From Anomaloglossus baeobatrachus (taxonomy: Eukaryota > Chordata > Amphibia > Anura > Aromobatidae), in NCBI RefSeq assembly GCF_048569485.1, contig NC_134355.1, positions 559,005,142 to 559,069,141 of the forward strand: a stretch of DNA of 64,000 bases, written 5' to 3'. Under the pieces are notes generated by a model. That model was not told the origin of the DNA, ran no database searches, and saw only the letters and a list, made by a program, of their open reading frames with translations. Made by a program: the position numbers and the translations under genes. Below, piece by piece: positions 9,038 to 19,012 of the stretch; positions within the stretch are counted from its first letter, which is position 1, and each line of letters starts with the position of its first letter.

Positions 9038-11204
9038 TGTGGAGAAACGGGCTCAGTGGGTGCTCTCGTCCACTAAAACCCGCCGCCTTTAGAAAGACAG
9101 CGTGGCTCAGGGCTCATCCCAACTGAACGCCGGCCTCCTTAACCGTGGGCGTAACACTACTCAGACAACACAGGGTGAGGGAACCACAATAATTAGACTT
9201 TATTGGATCCCCAAACAATTAACGGCACATAACACATAACCAGCAAAACACAAATGTAACAGGCAACAGAGTCTCACTCTTCCGCTGGCTCACCAGGGAT
9301 TTAGAATGTCCATGCCTCAGAGGTTCCAGGGCTATTTACTCCAATCCAGCAGCACCTCTCTTTTGGCGGGCACCCACCGAGAAAGGAATAATGCCAGATT
9401 TAGGAAGCTGTCTGAGGTCTGCAAAGTCTGTAACAGGTGACTGAACTGTCCCAACCTGAGTGTCCTCTTTAGGTAGTCCTGGTATGATGTGACAATCCTG
9501 GCAACCGGAGTTGAAATCCCTAGGCTGTGGATATGGTCTCCAACCGGAACCGGAGTCCCTAGATTGAAGCCATAAGATATCCCGATCCTCTAGTCAGCTC
9601 CTAAGAGCTTAGACTGGATCCATCAGCATCCATCAACAACCACCTGGTGTCTTAAAGAAATCCCTTTTATAGCCACAGCCTTCCACTTGGATACACTGCG
9701 TCCTCATCGATTGGTTGGACAAGGTCAACCACCGACCAGTAAACGCAAAGAAGAGGGGAGCCAGCACTGCTCATGAATGGCATGCAACAATGAAAAGATA
9801 AAAAGTGTAAAATTCACAAATTCATTCCTACTGTAACAATTGCGTTTACTGGTCGGTGGTTGACCGCCACCTTGCCGTGCACGCCCAGTGTGGTTTGCAA
9901 ATTCCTTCTGTTGCTATCAAAATTCATGTTGGTGCCTGTTCACACACAGCCACCGCCCCCTGGTCCATAGGCATCATTATTTAAGCACCACCTGCCTGAG
10001 GCTGTTCCGCCCTTCATCCATGCTTGCTGGTCTGGCACTGTGAGGGCCAGTTCTGACATTGTGCTGGTGTGTGTGGTTCTGCCACACACACTGGCACCTG
10101 GGCTGCCTTTATTCGCAGTTGTCAGTCCTTGCAGCATGGGAGCGGTTCTGACATTCCCCAGGTAAGTGGTGTTCTTATATGGTCCTGTTCAAGTCATTAT
10201 ATGAGACCTTATGGTACAATATTAATTTATAACATAGTGTAGGGACCCCACTATAGAGATTTGCCGTGACGGGGCAGGGGGGCTCAAATCATTGATCAAT
10301 AATTTGCAAAAAATCTCATTGAATTGTTACAGTAGGAATGAAGTTGTGAATTTTACACTTTTTATCTTTTCATTGTTGCATGCCATTCATGAGCAGTGCT
10401 GGCTCCCCTCTTCTTTGCGTTTACTGGTCGGTGGTTGACCGCCACCTTGCTGTGCACGCCCAGTGTGGTTTGCAAATTCCTTCTGTTGCCATCAAAATTC
10501 ATGTTGGCGCCTGTTCACACACAGCCACCGCCCCCTGGTCCATAGGCATCATTATTTAAGCACCACCTGCCTGAGGCTGTTCCGCCCTTCATCCATGCTT
10601 GCTGGTCTGGCACTGTGAGGGCCAGTTCTGACATTGTGCTGGTGTGTGTGGTTCTGCCACACACACTGGCACCTGGGCTGCCTTTATTCGCAGTTGTCAG
10701 TCCTGGCAGCATGGGAGCGGTTCTGACATTCCCCGGGTAAGTGGTGTTCTTATATGGTCCTGTTCAAGTCATTATATGAGACCTTATGGTACGATATTAA
10801 TTTATAACATAGTGTAGGGACCCCCCTATAGAGATTTGCAGTGACGGGGCAGGGGGGCTCAAATCATTGATCAATAATTTGCAAAAAATCTCATTGAATT
10901 GTTACAGTAGGAATGAATTTGTGACTTTTACACTTTTTATTGTTTCATTGTTGCATGCCATTCATGAGCAGTGCTGGCTCCCCTCTTCTTTGAGAAAGAC
11001 TGAGGGTATACATATAGTCTGGAATGCACAGCCTAGATAATGGCTACTAAGGTAATCACATTAGCAATACACAACTACAATACAATGGTTACTGGAAGAG
11101 TCTGGAGAAACAATAGATAAGCAAACATGAGGTAATACACAATAGAACAATACGTCTGGCTGAATGTTAAGAAACTTTAACCCATGAGAGTCCATGTCGT
11201 CACA
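9038..11204 (-). repeat. 5' LTR, split by a 1.27-kb insertion
   Basis: The LTR runs 9038-9723, is interrupted by the dimer element, and resumes at 10992-11204. Compared with the other LTR, about 65 bp at the interruption are missing, so the insertion came with a deletion or replaced that stretch. Confidence 0.85.
9724..10991. mobile_element. Unclassified element: 575-bp tandem dimer with inverted cap
   Basis: Two head-to-tail copies of exactly 575 bp (9842-10416 and 10417-10991) abut with no spacer and differ at only a few sites. In front lies a 117-bp segment (9724-9840) that is the reverse complement of the junction between the copies, including the unit start GCGTTTACTGGTCGG. Each unit has a TATTTAAG box, a donor-like CAGGTAAGTGG and an AT-rich end, but no meaningful coding frame (the 65-residue minus frame in both copies is not protein-like). 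It sits in an LTR with about 65 bp of the LTR missing. No TG/CA ends or TSD are visible. Confidence 0.6.
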
Positions 11205-11880
11205 TTCCATATACTACACCACAGATCAACCTGATGTACACTACACTATACCGCACACTAACCTAACGTACAATAAATCACACACCAACCTGACGTAGTG
11301 TATGTCAGGTTGGTGTGTATAGTGTAGTATACATCAGGTTGGTGTGTGTGGTGTTTACTACACCAGACACCTCAACCTGACGTAGACTACACCACACACC
11401 AACCTAACATACACTACGTCAGGATGGTGTGTGGTGTACACTACACCACACACCAACCTGACGTACACTACACCACACACACACACACCAACCTGACGTT
11501 GTGTATGTTAGGTTGGTGTGTGTAGTGTAGTATACATCAGGTTGGTGTGTGTGGTGTTTACTACACCAGACACATCAACCTGAGGTAGACTACACCACAC
11601 ACCATCCTGACATACTGTATGTTAGGTTGGTGTGTGGTGTAGTCTACCTCAGGTTGATGTGTCTGGTGTAGTAAACACCACACACACCAACCTGATGTAT
11701 ACTACACTACACACACCAACCTAACATAAACCACACACCATCCTGACATAGTGTATGTCAGGATGGTGTGTGTGTAGTGTACACTATACCACACACACCA
11801 ACCTGACATACACTACACCACACCAACCTGACTTATACTACACTACACACACACACCAACCTGACATACAATACATACTC
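11205..11880. repeat. hairpin-rich CCAACCTGACGTACAC array, right part
   Basis: Continuation of the array at 6155-6294. At least a dozen alternately oriented copies of a unit around ACACCAACCTGACGTACACTACACCACAC form many near-perfect hairpins (for example 11283-11322 and 11612-11668). No coding potential. Confidence 0.8.
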
Positions 11881-13275
11881 TCCTTACGCGACATGTTGTC
11901 CGCTAACAATTGAAGCTAATTTTCCATTCAAATTGTTAGCGGACACCATGTTGCGTATGGAGAGCCCCTGTGTGCCTAAACATTGGTGCTGTCTCATAAG
12001 TGACCCATTATGGAAACTAGACCTCCCAAGGAACTTATCTAGATGCAAAGTGAGCACTTTGAACCCCCAGGTGCTTCACAAATTGATCCGTAAAAATGAA
12101 AAAAATACTTTTTTTTCACAAATATTTTCTTTTAGCCTCAATTTTTTCTTTTTCACATGGGAAACAGGATAAAATGGATCCTAAAATTTGTTGGGCAATT
12201 TCTCCTGAGTACACATATACCTCATATGTGGTCATAAATTACTGTTTGGGTGCACAGCAGGGCTCAGAAGGGAAGGAGCACCATTTGAGTTTTTCAATGG
12301 AAAATTACCTCCAAAAGTCAAAAAGTGCTCCTTGCCTTCCGAGCCCTGCTGTGCGCCCAAACATTTGATTTCTACCATATATGAGCTATCTGTGTACTCA
12401 GGAGAAATTTCACCAAAACATTTTATGGTGTAATTTTATCTGATACCCTTGTGGAAAAAAAAAACTACCTGGCTGAAGTAACAATTTTGTGGTAAAAAAT
12501 AAAATTATTTTCACGGCTCAACGTTATAAACTTCTGTGAAGCCCCCAGGGGTTCAAAGGGCTCACTAAACATCTAGATAAATTCCATGGGGGGTCTAGTT
12601 TCCAAAATGGGGTCACTTGTGGGGGAGCTCCATTGTTTAGGCACCTCAGGGGGTCTCCAAACGCAACATGGCATCCACTAACGATTCCAGACAATTTTGC
12701 ATTTGAAAAGTCAAAAAGCGCTCCTTGCCTTCCGAGCCCTGCTGTGCGCCCAAACATTTGATTTCCACCATATATGAGGTATCTGTGTACTCAGGAGAAA
12801 TTGCATAATAAGGTTTATGGTGTAATTTTTCCTGATACCCTTGTGAAAATGCTACATTTTTTAGCTACAGTAACATTTTTGTGTAAAAATTTAAATTTTT
12901 CATTTTCTCCTTCCACATTGCTTTGGTTCCTGTGAAGCATGTAAAGGGTTTATAAACTTCTTGGATATGGTTTTGAGTAGAGTGAGGGGTGCAGTTTTTA
13001 GAATGGGGTCACTTTTGGGTATTTTGTCGCATAGGCTTTTCAAAGTCACTCTTAATGGGATGTCCCTAAAAACAAATTTTTGGGTAAATTTTGTTGGAAA
13101 AATTGCTGATGAACTTTGAACCCTTCTAACTTCCTAACGAAAAAAAAAAATTGTTTCGAAAATTGCGCTGATGTAAAGTAGACATGTGGGAAATGTAATT
13201 TATTAACTATTTTGTGTGACTTATCTCAGATTTATGGGCATAAAATTTAAAATTTTGAAAATTGCGCAATTATTA
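11881..13275. repeat. Unclassified AT-rich fold-back interspersed repeat
   Basis: 11920-12290 and 12320-12690 are imperfect inverted copies centred near 12310; recurring landmarks are GGACACCATGTTGCGT, CATCTAGATAAATTCC and TGTGTACTCAGGAGAAAT. The block 12312-12440 is repeated directly at 12705-12835. The remainder to about 13275 is AT-rich and includes CTAACTTCCTAACGAAAAAA. I associate this repeat type with anuran genomes, but I cannot name its family. Short frames here show no protein similarity. Confidence 0.6.
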
Positions 13276-13309
13276 TTATCTATAGAGATATGTTAATTTT
13301 GTGCCTCAT

Positions 13310-13348
13310 GTCCTGATGAAGGGAGCAGAGCTCCTGAAACACGTAGAC
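13310..13348 (+). ncRNA. hammerhead-type motif in the 5' Penelope terminal repeat
   Basis: Core CTGATGA (13313-13319) and GAAACACGTA (13336-13345). Stem II AGG-AGC/GCTCCT has one bulged G. Stem I is GTC/GAC. Stem III is two pairs (A-U, C-G) with an AC loop. Position 17 is A, an allowed cleavage base. A polyadenylation-like AATAAAGGAGCATT follows 15 nt downstream, as in the other copies. Confidence 0.6.
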
Positions 13349-13839
13349 TCAAGCTACAATAAAGGAGCATTGAATATCTTCTCGTCCTTGTGCCTGGTGA
13401 ATAGCGCGGCATAAAACCCCTTCTCCATTATTACTCTCTAAAAAAACCTGTGATAAGATTGTGTATGCAGACTAGCAGAAAATGTGTTTATCTAAATTTG
13501 GTTCATACATGAGTTTGACAGTCACAGAAATTTCTGCAACAAAATCCACAGCATTTGAAACCACCCTTTTTATGTGTTTGCACATTCAGTATCTTGACTC
13601 AGTTTAAAAGTCCAAAGCCAATATAGTTAAAAGTGATATAAAAAAATAACCAGCTGCAATCGAGAAAAAAAAAATAAAATTGTGTTCCTTTTCACAGAAA
13701 CCTCAATTTATCACCAGGCACATTTTCATTTCTAGTTGTACATGTGGTTTTAAACCTCTAAAAAATAAAGAAACTTGTGGGCATTCAAATAATAATTGCT
13801 GCCTGCTGTGCACATCTTATGTTGCTTCTTTTAACCGGT

Positions 13840-14255
13840 TCAAAGTTTACGCATTCTCGTGTACAAAAAGGTACATTGACGATCTGTTCATTATATGAGA
13901 TAATACGGGGAATAATGTGGATTCCTTCCTTGGTCATTTGTTGAATAATGATTGGGGGCTCACTTTCACACCTAATGTACAGAAGGAGGTAATCAACTTC
14001 CTAGATCTGACCATAATGCACAATGGTAGTCAAATTTCCACCAAGACATATTTCAAGGAAGTCGATAGCAATGGCTATATACATTATTCCAGCAGCCATT
14101 ACAATAAGTGGCTCAAGAATATTTCCCATAATCAATACAAGAGAATCAGAAAAAAATGCTCAAAACATATTGATTTTAAGGAACAAGCGGATATTTTAAA
14201 AGGGAGGTTCCTTGAAAAGGATTACCCCCCTGTATGTACTAAAGAAGGCATTTAA
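13840..14255 (+). pseudogene. Penelope reverse transcriptase, C-terminal half
   Basis: A frame ending at about 13898 reads CTKRYIDDLFII, the YxDD active-site box of Penelope RT. From 13917 the next frame reads LNNDWGLTFTPNVQKEVINFLDLTIMHNG, then YIHYSSSHYNKWLKNISHNQYKRIRKKCS and ILKGRFLEKDYP, all hallmarks of the RT thumb side of this order. A frame change separates the box from the rest, and the fingers and most of the palm upstream (13440-13840) are not recognisable. The product would have primed reverse transcription of element RNA; this copy cannot. Confidence 0.85.
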
Positions 14256-14979
14256 GGACACTAAGAACATGTCACAGTCAGATCTCACCAAAACAAAAAC
14301 GTTAGGCAACTGTGGCGCTTCTTCACACGATTATTCAGCTAATTTCTTGACCACTTTTAGTAGTGATGGCGAACAAATTAGGAATATTTTAGCCCACCAC
14401 TGGGGAGTTCTTTGCAATGATCCTTTTCTAAGGGATTGCCTACCTGAGAGACCTGGAGTCACTTTTTGGAGGGCCTCCAGCCTGAAGAATCTTTTGGCCC
14501 CTAGCAGACTGAAGAATGCTCACCGGCTGCAATCCACCGTCAAACCTGGGGGGGCCTACAAATGTTACATGAAAAATTGCCTCTGTTGTGGTTCTATACA
14601 ACATAGAAGGGTGCAATTCTGTTCTTCCCTAGGGGGTGATGTTTTTCAGATCAGGTCCTATCTTACGTGCCAATCTGACTTTGTAATATACCTTATAGAA
14701 TGTGAATGTGACAAACAATATATAGGGAGAACGACGCAACCCTTACACAACAGGCTAAACTCACAATGTCAAAATTGGTTTTCTTTTACACGGACTATCC
14801 AGACACGTTACTATTGTACATAATAAAAAAGCCCATTTAAGAGTCACCCCAATTGAGCAGATCCCACCATATATTCCCAATCGGATTGAAATGCTTAACA
14901 AGAAAGAGACATATTGGATATATAAACTCAATACACTCAAACCGTTGGGCTTGAACGAAGTCACCGACTTATTTTATTA
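14212..14979 (+). pseudogene. Penelope RT C-terminus and GIY-YIG endonuclease
   Basis: Frame 14212-14823 continues the element: an RT-connector with FLRDCLPERPGVTFWRASSLKNLLAPSRL, then CYMKNCLCCGSIQ (Cys-rich), then the endonuclease core VIYLIECECDKQYIGRTTQPLHNRL, where the GIY-YIG pair reads VIYL...QYIG and R of TTQPLHNR is the catalytic Arg position. After a frame shift near 14790 the C-terminal part reads KKETYWIYKLNTLKPLGLNEVTDLFY, ending at about 14979. The enzyme would nick the target DNA. At least one frameshift makes it a pseudogene. Confidence 0.87.
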
Positions 14980-15840
14980 ATTAATTTTTTATTAATTAAT
15001 TGTCGCATAACACAATGTTCCTTACTAGATTTTTTACAGATATATATATATTTTTTTATATATTTATTTATATGTTTTTAATATATATAATTTAATATAT
15101 TTATATTTCTTATATATATATATTCATCCAGTTTCATCCCCTAACTGTTCATAATTTTTAATGAGATAGATCCTTCTTTTTTTAATTCATGAGTTATAGT
15201 CCGGCTGTTTTAATACACACATTTTTTTGTGACATGCACCTAACTCTTTTCCAGGTCAACCTCCTCCCTTCCGATTCTTTTAAGCTTCACTAATAAAATT
15301 CATGATTTTAACGACACTTAGATCCTCCCCTCCCTGTTGCTGTTCCCTCCTGAGACGTGCAATAATGTGGTCAACTCTTTTATACACAATTCAAATATTT
15401 ATGATATATTTCAAATTTTATTTTTAGAATATAGAACACTTGCTAGCGTCCCTTTAATTCCCTACACACGCAATGCTGGCTTAATATGGAGGCGATGCTG
15501 CACAAGACTGAGAGTGTCTCCTCAACACCGCTTTGATTTCAGATGCTGCGCGTGCGTGGTAAGCTTTTTTCCCACGCTTCTGAACCTTTCACATCTCCAA
15601 CACCGGCCCCTGAAGTGGACTTGTGTGAACCTCTCGGAGGCATGCGCAGTATGGCTTTTTCTGTCACTCGCTTCTCTCTATCCACTGTCCCGATAATTCA
15701 TTAGTGAGAGTTTTTTTCTTTTCTTTTTTTCCCTTTTTTTTCCTCTTCTTTATATTTCTCACTCTTTCCTTCTTCATGTCATCTACATGTTTACATTAAA
15801 TTGCAACATACACATCAATTTCTTTGATTCCCAGGACTGT
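14980..15840. other. AT-rich 3' region of the Penelope element
   Basis: No gene seen. 15030-15125 is a run of TATATA/TTTATA repeats. 15337-15696 holds a 119-residue frame with no recognisable motif and biased composition; I do not call it a gene. A poly-pyrimidine tract lies at 15705-15775. Confidence 0.5.
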
Positions 15841-15864
15841 TTTTTCGGTCCAAAGTTTTATGCA

Positions 15865-15959
15865 CGAGCAGATGGCTCTGTGGTTAAATACCCCACTCCC
15901 GGTAAACCCGACTTCACTCCTCCCGTAGTTCTGACCCTGGTTCAAAGCATATGAACCAA
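15865..15959 (+). other. tRNA-like (Pol III box A/B-like) segment in the Penelope 3' region
   Basis: GATGGCTCTGTGGTTAAAT resembles a Pol III A box (TGGCTCxGTGG), and CCCTGGTTCAAAGC about 55 nt later resembles a B box (GGTTCAAxxC). A cloverleaf is not convincing, with no clear acceptor stem, so this is not called a tRNA gene. It could be a captured SINE head. Confidence 0.35.
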
Positions 15960-16214
15960 TTTTTCTTTTTTAGAATTTTATAATGCTTTTTCTGACGGAC
16001 ACAATTTATTAAGAATTGTGTTTAAATGCAATGTGGAATGAACTTATTTTTGTTTTTTGATCTGTATTGTATCATTTGCTATTAGTACGTCATGCTGACT
16101 CAGGATGGGTGTGCCTTTGACGTTTTTTCCAAACAGTGGGTGGTCTGATGACGTCACCACAAAGGTTTTTATACCACTCATTCTGATTTTAACAGATTTG
16201 ATGTTCCTTGCCTG

Positions 16215-16258
16215 ATGTCCTGACGAAGAGAGCTGTGACTCCTGAAACGCGTTGACAT
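16215..16258 (+). ncRNA. hammerhead-type motif in the 3' Penelope terminal repeat
   Basis: Core CTGACGA (16220-16226) and GAAACGCGTT (16244-16253). Stem I is ATGTC/GACAT, five perfect pairs. Stem II is AG-GAG/CTCCT with one bulged A. Stem III is two pairs with a GC loop, and ACGCGT is self-complementary. An AATAAAAGAAGCAT follows downstream. Compared with the copies at 5.3 and 13.3 kb, stems I and II differ in sequence but keep pairing. Confidence 0.7.
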
Positions 16259-16428
16259 GTGCATGCTAATAAAAGAAGCATAAATCTCCTCCGAATCCTC
16301 TGAGTCCTTGGCGCGGATTTACAACCCGTTTCTCGTTTACTCTCTGTTATCAGCCAATTTTGGGACTGCTGCTGGACTTGGATTTTTGCATGCGTGCATA
16401 GTGGTTGTGACTGGCACAACCATTATAG

Positions 16429-16498
16429 GTGAGTTTAATACTTTTTTTCACCCTTTCCATCACCTGGGTAAGACCCTATTGCGCTTTCCTTTCCACAG
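16429..16498 (+). other. small intron-like segment in Penelope terminal repeat
   Basis: 70 nt from ATAG|GTGAGTTT to a pyrimidine-rich CTTTCCTTTCCACAG. It shares the block GGGTAAGACCCTATTGCGC and the preceding exon-like GGTTGTGACTGGCACAACC with the minus-strand segment 5052-5130. Confidence 0.55.
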
Positions 16499-16540
16499 TT
16501 TTCTACCCAAGGCAAATAAAATGAGAAATTAAAAGAAGCA

Positions 16541-16555
16541 TATATATATTATATA

Positions 16556-16654
<99 letters not shown>

Positions 16655-16655
16655 T
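16541..16655. repeat. (TA)n microsatellite
   Basis: About 110 bp of nearly pure TA repeats, broken by a few ATTAT interruptions. It directly follows the end of the Penelope terminal repeat. Confidence 0.97.
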
Positions 16656-16674
16656 GCTCATGTAACATAGTTTT

Positions 16675-17105
16675 GCCTCTATAGAAGTCATATCACTGTG
16701 CTGCCACACTTAGAATACTGTACAATTTTAGGCTCCAGTGTAGAAGTAGAAAATCACTAAAGTAAGGTGGGTACAGAGAAAAGTAGTGAAGATTATTAAA
16801 GGAATTGGTGAACTGCAGTACAAGAAATGGTGATCAAACATGGTTATTCAGCTTGGGAAAAATGAAGGCTTAGGGATGATCTTATTACAATGTACAAATA
16901 TATGAAGGGACAGTACAGAGATCTTTCTAATGATCTTTTTACCCAAAAGCCTACAATAATGATAAGGGGGCAATCCATCCTCTACATCTAGAGTAGGGAA
17001 GGTTGAATCATCATAGACGGCGATGGTTGGAGTTCACTGAGTGATAGGTTGAACTCGAACTTATGTCTACCTTCAACCTTAAAAACATTTTAACTATGAA
17101 ACAAT
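16675..17105 (+). pseudogene. LINE (CR1/L2-type) 3' end, degraded
   Basis: The 3' coding end of a non-LTR retrotransposon. Readable pieces include the stretch around 16690-16760 (CHTxEYCTIxGSSV-like), EKxRLRDDLITMYKYMKGQYR near 16860-16915, and the typical end ACTGAGTGATAGGTTGAACTCGAACTTATG near 17035-17065. The KRRLRGDLITMYKYM block is the common C-terminal signature of these elements. Stops and frameshifts are frequent and everything upstream is missing, a 5'-truncated old copy. Confidence 0.7.
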
Positions 17106-17109
17106 CAAT

Positions 17110-17648
17110 ACTGTACCACCTGAAGTGAACTTGATGGCATACAGAACGAATTATGTGCCGAAAAAACACTGCCTACAGTGCTTTACTTTACTTCCTTTGG
17201 CATTGGAAACCTGCTCCCTATGGAGGGGAAGCTACAATTAATTATCAGCAATCACCATGTGTTTCGTGAGAAAGCTGCCACTTGAGCGCTGTTTAACCTT
17301 CCAAAAGGACAAGGATAGCAAACCTACCTTAAAGTCCACCATGTCCTGGCTTAAGAATTCCTAGAAGATTCTGGAGTGGCTGTCACAGTCACATGCCTTG
17401 AACCTCATTGAACATTTTTGTATGAATTTGAAGAAGGTAATTGCAGCACTAAAACCCAAATCTATTAGTGAACTGAAGGACATTGTCCATGAGGAATGGG
17501 CTAAGGTTCCTGAAGAACGCTGCCTTCGCCTATAAATCTTGTTGAAAACAGGATATAAACAACCAAAGATGCTTGTCTTGAAAGGGTTAAACAATTGTGT
17601 CATTTTAAATTAAATATGGAGCAACGACGTTTTATGTTGTGCTATAAA
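17110..17648 (+). pseudogene. Tc1-like transposase remnant 1, left part
   Basis: About 17285-17600 encodes, in broken frames, a Tc1 transposase C-terminus: KDKDSKPTLKSTMSWLK-like, ILEWLSQSHALNLIEHF (usually WPSQSPDLNPIENLW), LKKVIAALKPKSISELKDIVHEEWAKVPEERC. Stops and lost motif residues (the DLNPIE block reads ALNLIE) show it is dead. The element is split at 17648 by DIRS B and resumes at 30184. Confidence 0.8.
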
Positions 17649-17892
17649 AAAGTAGATTTTGGGTACTCACCGTAAAATCTCTTTCTCGGAGCCTTCATTG
17701 GGGGACACAGGAAACCATGGGGTGTATGCTGCTGGGACTAGGAGGTGACACTATGCAAATAAGAAAATTTGGCTCCTCCCACGCAGTATACACCCACTGA
17801 CCGGAGCTGAGGAGATCAGTTTGTGTAAAAGCAGTACGAGGAGAAGCTTGAAAACTATAACATTCCGGATCCATTGAAGACGTAGAAAAGGG

Positions 17893-17975
17893 CGGGCGCT
17901 GTGTCCCCCAATGAAGGCTCCGAGAAAGAGATTTTACGGTGAGTACCCAAAATCTACTTTTCTCTATCGCTTCAT
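17893..17975. repeat. DIRS B internal complementary region
   Basis: Reverse complement of 17651-17705 (left end of B) followed directly by the reverse complement of the right edge near 30150-30183. It shows the same two-part layout as in A, C and D. Confidence 0.85.
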
Positions 17976-18604
17976 TGTGGGACACAGGAAACCATGGGAC
18001 GTCCTAAAGCAGTCCCCAAGGGTGGGAAGAGAAAAACCCGAAGACAGGGTTAGCAGAGATGGGATTCTGTGACCGGAACCTGGCCCTAGACACCGTAAGG
18101 AATACCTACCCGGCAGGAGCCGAGGTAGGGGGGAAGAGTTAAGAGTACTAGGGATTACTAAGATCTAGTATAAACCGCATGTGCGGGGAATAGGATGATC
18201 AGGGGAAAAGTTGCATCCTCTGAAATCTGCACCTAGGAATCTAAGACGATTGATAACAACAGGTCAAGACAGGAGAAAAAGAAAGATTTTTGTGTACTCA
18301 CCGTAAAATCTCTTTCTCTGAGTCTTCATTGGGGGACACAGGGCCATGGGTTATGCTGCTGTCACTAGGAGGCTGACACTAAGTAGACAGAAAAAGTTAG
18401 CTCCTCCCCAGCAGTATGCACCCCGAGCCGGAGGCGGACTCAATCAGTTTAGTGCACAAGCAGTAGGAGGAGAACCAAACAACCCTAGATAAGACAAGGT
18501 AAAACTATAACCAATTAGTCGTGCGACCAATGGCCTGGGAATATGGCCCCTGAGGCAACAGGCAGGTAATATGTAACCAAAAAAACACAAGCAGGGTGGG
18601 TGCT

Positions 18605-18700
18605 GTGTCCCCCAATGAAGACTCAGAAAGAGATTTTACGGTGAGTACACAAAAATCTTTCTTTCTCCATCGTTTCATTGGGGGACACAGGACCATGGGA
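18605..18700. repeat. DIRS C internal complementary region
   Basis: Joins the reverse complement of the left end (GAGATTTTACGGTGAGTACAC...) to that of the right edge (TTTCTCCATCGTTTCATTGG). Confidence 0.82.
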
Positions 18701-18796
18701 CGTCCAAAAGCAGTCCCTGGGTGGGAAGAGAACCATCACCGGAGATTGGTAGGAAACCGCTTCCTCCTGTCGGGCTTGACCCAGACCTACAAACAC

Positions 18797-19012
18797 CTAC
18801 CTTGTTACAGGTGTGCTACTGCTGCCCGCAAAGATAACGGCAAGACTGGCCTCTGCCAAAGCTTGGGTGTGAACCTGATAGAAACTAGTAAAGGTATGCC
18901 GACTAGACCAGGTGGTGGCCCGGCGAACATGGTTGGTCAACGTCTGAAGTCCAATCATCCAAGAGGCTCCCCTTGGACGGTAGAATGCGGCGGAGGTCCG
19001 TCTTCCATGCAA
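18797..19012 (-). pseudogene. DIRS C tyrosine recombinase C-terminal remnant
   Basis: A minus-strand frame reads FYRPRGASWMIGLQTLTNHVRRATTWSSRHTFTSFYQVHTQALAEASL, clearly related to the recombinase C-terminus of A (QAATWSSLHTFTKHYQVHTYASADASL). It is a fragment of a broken gene. Confidence 0.8.

Larger units (their letters stand above)
6295..11204 (-). mobile_element. LTR retrotransposon, internally deleted, minus strand
   Basis: Two direct repeats of about 0.9 kb bound it: 6295-7198 and 9038-11204 (the latter enlarged by an insertion at 9724-10991). On the minus strand each starts TGTGACGACATGG and ends in CA. A purine-rich tract abuts the 3' LTR (minus strand of 7199-7212), and the primer-binding site (TGGTGGCAGCGG...) follows the 5' LTR. 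The 1.8-kb interior keeps gag-like and protease-like sequence but no reverse transcriptase or integrase, so the copy is broken by a large internal loss and could move only with help. The two LTRs are similar, so the insertion is not ancient. It split the hairpin array. I did not find a convincing target duplication. Confidence 0.85.
13310..16510 (+). mobile_element. Penelope-like element, degraded
   Basis: Ordered parts: a terminal repeat with a hammerhead motif (13310-13440), RT remnant (about 13840-14250), GIY-YIG endonuclease remnant (about 14500-14980), a 1.2-kb AT-rich 3' region with a tRNA-like stretch, and a second terminal repeat with hammerhead and intron (about 16190-16510). RT plus GIY-YIG in this order is diagnostic of Penelope-like elements. 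The N-terminal half of the RT is missing and the rest is spread over several frames, so this copy is inactive. The two terminal repeats are only moderately alike, so they may come from different sub-families or the copy is old. Confidence 0.85.

Noticed and set aside
9940-10712. Identical 65-residue minus-strand frames in both 575-bp units
   Set aside because: Identity follows from the duplication; the sequence has no protein-like features and no upstream context.
11205-11880. CRISPR-like or satellite centromeric array
   Set aside because: Units alternate in orientation and vary in length without spacers; it continues from the piggyBac flank.
15337-15696. 119-residue frame as a gene
   Set aside because: No domain, odd composition, inside the AT-rich 3' region of the Penelope element.
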